Shown here piece after piece: positions 5,859-10,327 of a stretch of 10,327 bases of DNA. The notes beneath the pieces were generated by a model. The model saw nothing but the letters and a program-made list of their open reading frames with translations, was not told the DNA's origin and searched no databases. The position numbers were made by a program, and so were the translations under genes. Position 1 is the first letter of the stretch. Every line of letters starts with the position of its first letter. The DNA comes from Chloroflexota bacterium (GTDB taxonomy: Bacteria > Chloroflexota > Anaerolineae > Aggregatilineales > Phototrophicaceae), in NCBI GenBank assembly GCA_003242205.1, contig QGUR01000157.1, forward strand, positions 1 through 10,327, in the 5' to 3' direction.

Positions 5859-6905
5859 ATGAAAATCTCGCAACTGACCCTGCGACTGCTACTGGCCGGC
5901 GCGCTGGTTCTGGGCGCTGTTCCTATGGTGGCGCAAGACGCAGAGCCTGAGGCCACACCTGAGGCGACCGAAGTGCCGATTCCGCCGCGTGGCGAATTCT
6001 GCACCGAGGAAGTCCGCCAGCAGATGCAGGAGCAGGAAGTCTACATCCCGCTTATTTCCAAAGGCTTCCAGCATCAGTTCTGGCAGGCTGTCCGTCTGGG
6101 CGCGGAGCAGGCCGCTGAAGACTGTGGCGTTGAAATTACGTTTGAAGGTCCCGAAACCGAATCGATGGTTGACCGCCAGATCGAGATGCTCCAGACCGCG
6201 CTTGACCGTGGCCCGGATGCAATCGCCTTTGCCGCGCTGGACAGCCAGGCCGCCGTGCCGCTGCTGGAGCGCGCTGCCGCCGAGGGTATTCCCGTAATCG
6301 GCTTTGACTCCGGCGTTGAGAGCGACATCCCTGTGACCACGGCCGCGACCGATAACGTCGCCGCTGCGGCGCTCGCCGCCGACATGATGGCGGAGGCTAT
6401 CGGTGGTGCCGGTCAGGTGGCGGTGATCGCTCACGACCAGACCAGCCGCACCGGTATCGACCGCGTTGAAGGCTTTGTCAACCGGATCGAGGAAGCCTAT
6501 CCTGACATCGAGATCGTCGACATCCAGTACGGCGGTGGCGACCACCTGCGTTCGACCGACCTGGCCAAGGCGATCATTCTGGCCCACCCGGACCTCAAGG
6601 GCTTCTTCGGCGCGAACGAAGGCTCCGCGATTGGCGTGCTGAACGCCGTCACTGAGCTGGGCATGGAAGGCAAGATCGTCATCATCGGTTATGACTCCGG
6701 CACGCAGCAGTTGGAGGCGATCCGCAGCGGTGTGATGGCCGGCGCAATCACGCAGGACCCGATTGGCATCGGCTACCGCGCGGTTGAGGCGGCTGTGATG
6801 GCGCTGCTGGGCGAGGAACTGCCCGAAACCATCGACACCGGCTTCCACTACTTCACCGCCGAGAACATGGACTCCGAGGAAATCGCGCCGCTGCTGTACG
6901 AATAA
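5859..6905 (+). CDS. CUT2-family sugar ABC transporter substrate-binding protein (RbsB-like)
   Basis: Extracytoplasmic receptor that captures the sugar and delivers it to the permease; 348 residues, type I periplasmic-binding fold. Residues 1-25 are a classical signal peptide with cleavage near Ala25. No lipobox cysteine follows, so it is probably secreted rather than lipid-anchored. An acidic linker (EATPEATEVP, 31-40) comes next. The mature domain has the usual markers: ISKGFQHQFW (66-75), Asp150 in IGFDSG, Arg197 and Arg202 in the SRTGIDRVEGF stretch, Asn253 in GANEGSAIG, Asp279 in GYDSG, and Gln299 in ITQDP. These map to ligand-contacting positions of RbsB by order, but the Arg next to the first Asp of RbsB is Ser151 here, so ribose specificity is doubtful. 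Cys48 and Cys89 could form a disulfide. ATG 5859 has a good ribosome binding site (AAAAGGGAG, 5844-5852). It is last in its operon, followed by a terminator. Confidence 0.95.
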   Translation: MKISQLTLRLLLAGALVLGAVPMVAQDAEPEATPEATEVPIPPRGEFCTEEVRQQMQEQEVYIPLISKGFQHQFWQAVRLGAEQAAEDCGVEITFEGPETESMVDRQIEMLQTALDRGPDAIAFAALDSQAAVPLLERAAAEGIPVIGFDSGVESDIPVTTAATDNVAAAALAADMMAEAIGGAGQVAVIAHDQTSRTGIDRVEGFVNRIEEAYPDIEIVDIQYGGGDHLRSTDLAKAIILAHPDLKGFFGANEGSAIGVLNAVTELGMEGKIVIIGYDSGTQQLEAIRSGVMAGAITQDPIGIGYRAVEAAVMALLGEELPETIDTGFHYFTAENMDSEEIAPLLYE

Positions 6906-6925
6906 GCGCGCGTATTCCAAAAACA

Positions 6926-6957
6926 AAAAGGGGCTGCCACTTCTGGCAGCCCCTTTT
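6926..6957. terminator. bidirectional intrinsic terminator between convergent operons
   Basis: A perfect 14-bp stem (AAAAGGGGCTGCCA, 6926-6939, with TGGCAGCCCCTTTT, 6944-6957) encloses the tetraloop CTTC. On the plus strand it is followed by TTTTCTTTTC and lies 20 nt after the binding-protein stop. On the minus strand the flank reads TTTTTGTTTTTGG, and it lies about 48 nt past the hydroxyacid dehydrogenase stop. It should terminate both operons. Confidence 0.92.
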
Positions 6958-7005
6958 CTTTTCACCGGCGGCAGGGTGGGAAGGAGCGAAGCCGCGCGCT
7001 TCCGG

Positions 7006-8025
7006 TTAGTACTGCCGCTCGACATCGAGCAGATTGAGCAGTGGTTCGCCCGCCAGATAGCGGCGCAGGTTCTCGATAAACAGATCGGTCAGCTTGCGAT
7101 TTTCGCTTGCCGCCGTGCTGGCTGAATGCGGGCTGATAATGACGTTGGGCAGCGACCACAACGGATCATCAGGCGGCAGCGGTTCGACTTCAAACACGTC
7201 AAGCGCCGCGCCGCGCAGGCGGCCATTTTGCAGCGCTCTGGTCAGCGCCGCCTGATCGACCACAGCGCCGCGGGCGATATTGATCAGCACCGCGTTCTGT
7301 GGCAGTAGCGCCAGTTCTTCCTCACCAATCATGCGCTCGGTTTCATGGGTGTGCGGCGTCGCCAGAACGAGGTAATCGGTATGTTCCAGCAAGGGGCGCA
7401 GGTCGCCCGGCGCGTAGAGCGCGTCGATGCCTTCGACCGTTTGCGATGGATCGCGCCGGGAACCGATTACGCGCATATCGAAGCATTTCGCAAGCCGCGC
7501 GACTTCACGCCCGATCTTTCCCAGACCGATGATGGACACCGTTTTGCCGGGAAGCTCTCCTGTTGTGTAGCGTTGCCAGTGACGCGCTTCCTTCTCGCGC
7601 TGCAGGTATTCAAAGTTCTTCTCAAAGAAGAGCATCGCAAAGATGACAAACTCGGCAAGCGGGCGGGCATGGACGCCGCTGGCGGTCGTGAACAGCCAGT
7701 TGGTGCGCTCGGCATACTTCATGCGTTCGACAAACTTGCCGATGCCCGCGCTGGTGGCCTGAATCCACTTGAGATTCGGCGCGAGGTCGGGCAAATCTTC
7801 GCGGTGCGAGTAGTCGAAGTCGAACAGGATATCGGCCTGAGCAAGCAGCGACCGCCATTCCTGTTCCTGTTCCGGCGTGCGGTTGGGCATCGACGTGTGA
7901 TCGGCCACGTAGCGCGGCTGCCCCAGCAGGTCGGGACGGTAGATGACGCGCACCTGTGGAAACGCCGCCTCGATTTCCGCGACGTATTCCGGCTCAAGAT
8001 AGGACGCGATGAGAACGGTTGTCAT
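7006..8025 (-). CDS. D-isomer-specific 2-hydroxyacid dehydrogenase, NAD-binding
   Basis: Cytoplasmic NAD(P)-dependent oxidoreductase that interconverts a 2-keto acid and a D-2-hydroxy acid; 339 residues, typical family length. The NAD-binding domain lies within about residues 105-300, with GLGKIG (167-172). The catalytic triad is present: Arg252 in NIARGAVVD, Glu281 in FEVEPLP and His300 in SPHSAS. The preceding HARPLAEFVIFAML segment (119-132) is also typical. After GLGKIG the second strand ends IGSRR (187-191) with no acidic residue, so NADP use is possible. It is the last gene of the minus-strand operon and starts 11 nt after the peptidase stop, with a weak ribosome binding site (AAAGAAG). 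The peptide-uptake context might suggest a keto acid derived from an amino acid, but that is speculative; glyoxylate/hydroxypyruvate reductase and phosphoglycerate dehydrogenase-like activities are also possible. Confidence 0.93.
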   Translation of the reverse strand: MTTVLIASYLEPEYVAEIEAAFPQVRVIYRPDLLGQPRYVADHTSMPNRTPEQEQEWRSLLAQADILFDFDYSHREDLPDLAPNLKWIQATSAGIGKFVERMKYAERTNWLFTTASGVHARPLAEFVIFAMLFFEKNFEYLQREKEARHWQRYTTGELPGKTVSIIGLGKIGREVARLAKCFDMRVIGSRRDPSQTVEGIDALYAPGDLRPLLEHTDYLVLATPHTHETERMIGEEELALLPQNAVLINIARGAVVDQAALTRALQNGRLRGAALDVFEVEPLPPDDPLWSLPNVIISPHSASTAASENRKLTDLFIENLRRYLAGEPLLNLLDVERQY

Positions 8026-8036
8026 GGTGACTTCTT

Positions 8037-9089
8037 TCAGGCAGGCTCGACGCGGTAGAGGAACGCCAGCAGCAATTGGAGAGTCGATTCAAGGTCTTCG
8101 GTATGTACGGTCTCGAATGGGCTGTGTGTGTAGCGGGCCGGCACGACCAGCGCTGCCGCCGCGACGCCTGAGCGAATGAGCGCGCCTGCATCGGTGCCAT
8201 AGAGGCTATAGGCAGCGTGCTGCAGCGGGAGGCCCGCTTCTGTCGCGGTATCCACAATCCGGTTATTCAGGTCATAGCTGTACGAATACAGGTCTTTATG
8301 GATGAGGGCCGGCCCATAGCCGAGGCGGGTGGATATATCCCGCGGGTCAACGTTTGGCACATCGCCCGACAGGCCGGTGTCGAGGGCAATGGCGTAATCG
8401 CAGTCGAGGCCGAGATTGGCCGACTGCGCGCCGATCAGCCCCGCTTCTTCCTGAACGGTTGAAACCAAATACAGATCGTAGGCCAGCCGCGAGCGGTCGA
8501 GGCGGCGCAGCAGTTCGTCCATCAGCGCCAGCGCTACGCGGTTGTCCATGGCCTTGCCGGTGATCAGCTTGCCGTTCTGTGTGATGGGCGGGTTCCAGAC
8601 AACCCGCGAGCCGATTTCGATTCCGGCAGCCCGGACTTCCTCGGCGCTGGACATGAAGACGTCAACCCAGATGTCATTCCAGTCGAGGGCGGTTTTCTGG
8701 CGCTGCTCGTTGGTCAGGATATGCCCGGTGAGGGTGGCAAAAACGCCGGGGACCTGCGCTTTACGCCCCAACACCAGCGCCCGCTGGCCCAGCGGCGTGA
8801 AATAGGAGCCGCGCAGATCGGGCTTCATGCGGTCGTCGCGCTGTCCCGACGTCAGGAACAGGAAGCCATCGGGCGAAATGTATTTGACGGTGAAGCCGAT
8901 TTCGTCGCCATGGCCGATGAGCATGAGCTTCTTGCCGTTCCCGCCAACGTGGGCGACGAGATTGCCGACTCGAGTCAGTTCAACCGATTCGACCAGCGGC
9001 CGCCAGCGTTCGGCTAGTGGGACATGGATCAGGTCTTCCCGGCCACCCGGCGCGGGAATTTCACAAAACTGTTTCAGTGTCTCGAACAT
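8037..9089 (-). CDS. M42-family metallo-aminopeptidase
   Basis: Cytoplasmic di-metal aminopeptidase of the M42 family (glutamyl/deblocking aminopeptidase group, often misnamed endoglucanase M), which removes N-terminal residues from short peptides. It is 350 residues, close to the usual length. All expected residues are visible: His60 and Asp62 (HGDEIG, with Asp62 the residue supporting the metal ligand), bridging Asp182 in KAMDNR, catalytic Glu214 and metal ligand Glu215 in QEEAG, Asp237 in ALDTG, and His322 in THSPFE. The N-terminal EIPAPGGRE is the common family opening. Members usually form dodecameric shells that accept peptides but not folded proteins. It begins 1 nt after the DppC-like stop (TGA-T-ATG on the minus strand), so translation is probably coupled to the transporter. 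That supports a role in breaking down imported peptides. The preferred N-terminal residue cannot be told. Confidence 0.94.
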   Translation of the reverse strand: MFETLKQFCEIPAPGGREDLIHVPLAERWRPLVESVELTRVGNLVAHVGGNGKKLMLIGHGDEIGFTVKYISPDGFLFLTSGQRDDRMKPDLRGSYFTPLGQRALVLGRKAQVPGVFATLTGHILTNEQRQKTALDWNDIWVDVFMSSAEEVRAAGIEIGSRVVWNPPITQNGKLITGKAMDNRVALALMDELLRRLDRSRLAYDLYLVSTVQEEAGLIGAQSANLGLDCDYAIALDTGLSGDVPNVDPRDISTRLGYGPALIHKDLYSYSYDLNNRIVDTATEAGLPLQHAAYSLYGTDAGALIRSGVAAAALVVPARYTHSPFETVHTEDLESTLQLLLAFLYRVEPA

Positions 9090-9090
9090 A

Positions 9091-9975
9091 TCAGAGCCTT
9101 AAACGAGGATCGAGAATATCGCGCAGGCCATCGCCCATCAGGTTAATGGCCATCACCGTGATCATAATAGCGAGGCCGGGAAAAGTCGTCACCCACCACG
9201 CCTGGCGCAGATAGAGGCGCCCTTCGCTGAGCATGATGCCCCATTCCGGCGTTGGCGGCTGTGCGCCCAGACCCAGAAAGCTGAGCGCCGCGCCGGAGAT
9301 GATCGCCCCGGCGACGCCGTTGGTCGCAACCACGATCAGCGGCGCGATGATGTTGGGTAGGATATGAACAGCCATGATCCGCCCCGTTGGCGCGCCGATG
9401 GCCTGAGCAGCGGCGACATAATCAATTGACTTGACCGAGAGTGTGTTGCCCCGGGCCATGCGCGCATAAACGGGGATCGAAGAAATGCCGACGGCGATCA
9501 TGACGTTGGTCAGGTCCCGGCCCAGAATGGCGACGATCACCAGCGCCAGCAGAATGCCGGGAAACGCCAGCATGACGTCAATCAGCCGCATGATGACCGA
9601 GTCGATCCAGCCGCCATAGAACCCGGCGATAATGCCGAGCGTCACGCCAATGGTGGCCGCCAGAGTCACGGAAATGATACCAACCTGAAGCGAAAGCCGC
9701 GCGCCATAAGCGACGCGCGTGAACACGTCGCGTCCAAAGTCGTCTGTGCCGAAGATGTGTTCGGCATCAGGAGGGCGCAGGCGCAATTGCGGCGTGATCT
9801 GCACCGGGTCATAGGTGGTGATGACCGGCGCGAAGATCGCCAGCAGAACCATGATGGCCAGTACAATGGTGCCGACAAGGACATTCAGGCTGCGGCCAAA
9901 ACGCAGCAGCAGGCGTCGTGATGGGCTGTGTCTGGCGGCGGATGCGGGCAGATTGAGGCGTACGGTGTCAGTCAT
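9091..9975 (-). CDS. dipeptide/oligopeptide ABC transporter permease (DppC/OppC-like)
   Basis: One of two membrane channel subunits of a peptide-type (Dpp/Opp/nickel family) ABC importer; 294 residues from the chosen ATG. The cytoplasmic N-terminus (about 1-28) is followed by a first helix at 30-50, then the family segment HIFGTDDFGRDVFTR (73-87) ahead of the remaining helices. The cytoplasmic coupling (EAA-type) loop DYVAAAQAIGAPTGRIMAVH is at 185-204, then LSFLGLGAQPPTPEWG (231-246) and the C-terminal GDGLRDILDPRLR. The frame stays open to an ATG at 10020, but the start at 9975 is preferred: ATGACTGA then overlaps the upstream permease stop by 8 nt, the classic coupled arrangement, and the protein begins where the family does. 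The binding protein and ATPases are not in the window, so the substrate (peptide, nickel or other) is inferred only from family and from the adjacent peptidase. Confidence 0.94.
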   Translation of the reverse strand: MTDTVRLNLPASAARHSPSRRLLLRFGRSLNVLVGTIVLAIMVLLAIFAPVITTYDPVQITPQLRLRPPDAEHIFGTDDFGRDVFTRVAYGARLSLQVGIISVTLAATIGVTLGIIAGFYGGWIDSVIMRLIDVMLAFPGILLALVIVAILGRDLTNVMIAVGISSIPVYARMARGNTLSVKSIDYVAAAQAIGAPTGRIMAVHILPNIIAPLIVVATNGVAGAIISGAALSFLGLGAQPPTPEWGIMLSEGRLYLRQAWWVTTFPGLAIMITVMAINLMGDGLRDILDPRLRL

Positions 9976-10327
9976 ATTTGATACGCGGGTCGACATAAAC
10001 GTACAGAACGTCAATTGCAATGTTGATAAACACGTACGCTAGCGCAACAAACAGCGTTGTGCCTTGTACCAGAGTAAAGTCCTTGTTCAGAATGGCTTCG
10101 ACATACATCCGCCCCAGCCCCAGCCGTGCGAAGATCGTTTCCGTCAGCACCGCGCCGCTTAGCAACTGGCCGAACGTCAGCCCCAGAATCGTGATCACCG
10201 GAATCAGCGCGTTGCGGAGTGTATGCCTGAAGATAATCCGGCGCTGGTGCAGCCCTTTGCTCCGCGCCGTCAGGATGTAATCCTGGCTCAACACCTCCAG
10301 CATTGATGAGCGCACCAGTCGTGCAAG
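9968..10327 (-). CDS. dipeptide/oligopeptide ABC transporter permease (DppB/OppB-like), 3' part only
   Basis: Partner membrane subunit of the DppC-like protein. Only the last 119 residues are inside the window; the frame is open through position 10327, so the N-terminal two thirds lie beyond the right edge. Visible features: ARLVRSSMLEVLSQDYI, leading into the coupling loop ILTARSKGLHQRRIIFRHTL that contacts the ATPase; NALIPVITILGL and the following helix; ETIFARLGLGRMYVEAI; and the standard C-terminus DVLYVYVDPRIKY. All match DppB/OppB permeases. The stop overlaps the DppC-like start by 8 nt, which implies coupled translation in a fixed ratio. No defect is seen in the part present. Confidence 0.93.
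   Translation of the reverse strand, partial: LARLVRSSMLEVLSQDYILTARSKGLHQRRIIFRHTLRNALIPVITILGLTFGQLLSGAVLTETIFARLGLGRMYVEAILNKDFTLVQGTTLFVALAYVFINIAIDVLYVYVDPRIKYD

Noticed and set aside
5889..7025. Long antisense open frame of 378 codons opposite the binding-protein gene
   Set aside because: It mirrors the real gene and gives a composition-biased protein with no recognisable domain; GC-rich codon usage opens such antisense frames. The same applies to frames opposite the dehydrogenase (1324-2091) and the hydroxyacid dehydrogenase (7345-8058).
9976..10020. N-terminal extension of the DppC-like permease to an ATG at 10020
   Set aside because: It would overlap the DppB-like gene by 53 nt and add residues not seen in the family; the ATGACTGA overlap start at 9975 is more natural.

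Overview
The window shows two operons that converge on a shared bidirectional terminator at about position 6926-6957. Coding density is high, GC content is high, and the layout is clearly bacterial. The solute-binding protein carries an acidic Glu-Ala-Thr-Pro repeat linker (EATPEATEVP) just after its signal peptide. That linker style is common in exported binding proteins of Chloroflexota (Anaerolineae and relatives). Together with the GC-rich bias this makes a Chloroflexota genome my best guess, but it is an inference only: no rRNA or marker gene is present.

Plus strand, 1-6905: a carbohydrate uptake and catabolism locus. It begins with an FGGY-family sugar kinase cut off by the left edge. 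A zinc-dependent medium-chain polyol dehydrogenase of GatD/sorbitol-dehydrogenase type follows, then a small RbsD/FucU-type mutarotase. A 221-nt intergenic region then holds a well-formed sigma70-type promoter (TTGACA, 17-nt spacer, TATGTT). A perfect 16-bp palindrome overlaps its -10 element, which is a textbook repressor-operator arrangement. Downstream lie the three parts of a CUT2 (ribose/xylose-type) ABC importer: fused ATPase (RbsA-like), permease (RbsC-like) and periplasmic-type binding protein (RbsB-like). The likely logic is import of a monosaccharide or polyol, oxidation by the dehydrogenase, phosphorylation by the kinase, and anomer or ring-form interconversion by the mutarotase. 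The exact sugar cannot be read from the sequence. The regulator and any isomerase or aldolase must lie outside the window.

Minus strand, 10327-7006: the 3' half of an oligopeptide/dipeptide (Dpp/Opp-type) ABC transporter operon. In transcription order it holds a DppB-like permease (only the C-terminal 119 residues are present), a DppC-like permease that overlaps it by 8 nt, an M42-family metallo-aminopeptidase that starts 1 nt after the DppC stop, and a D-isomer-specific 2-hydroxyacid dehydrogenase 11 nt further on. This suggests coupled peptide uptake and peptide trimming, plus a redox step of unknown substrate.

No tRNA, rRNA, CRISPR array, insertion sequence or prophage gene was seen. I found no evidence for a wholly new system. 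The most informative items are the promoter/operator, the structured leader before the ATPase gene, a variant phosphate-loop sequence in the kinase, an orphan Shine-Dalgarno with a tiny reading frame between the permease and binding-protein genes, and the unassigned substrates of both operons.
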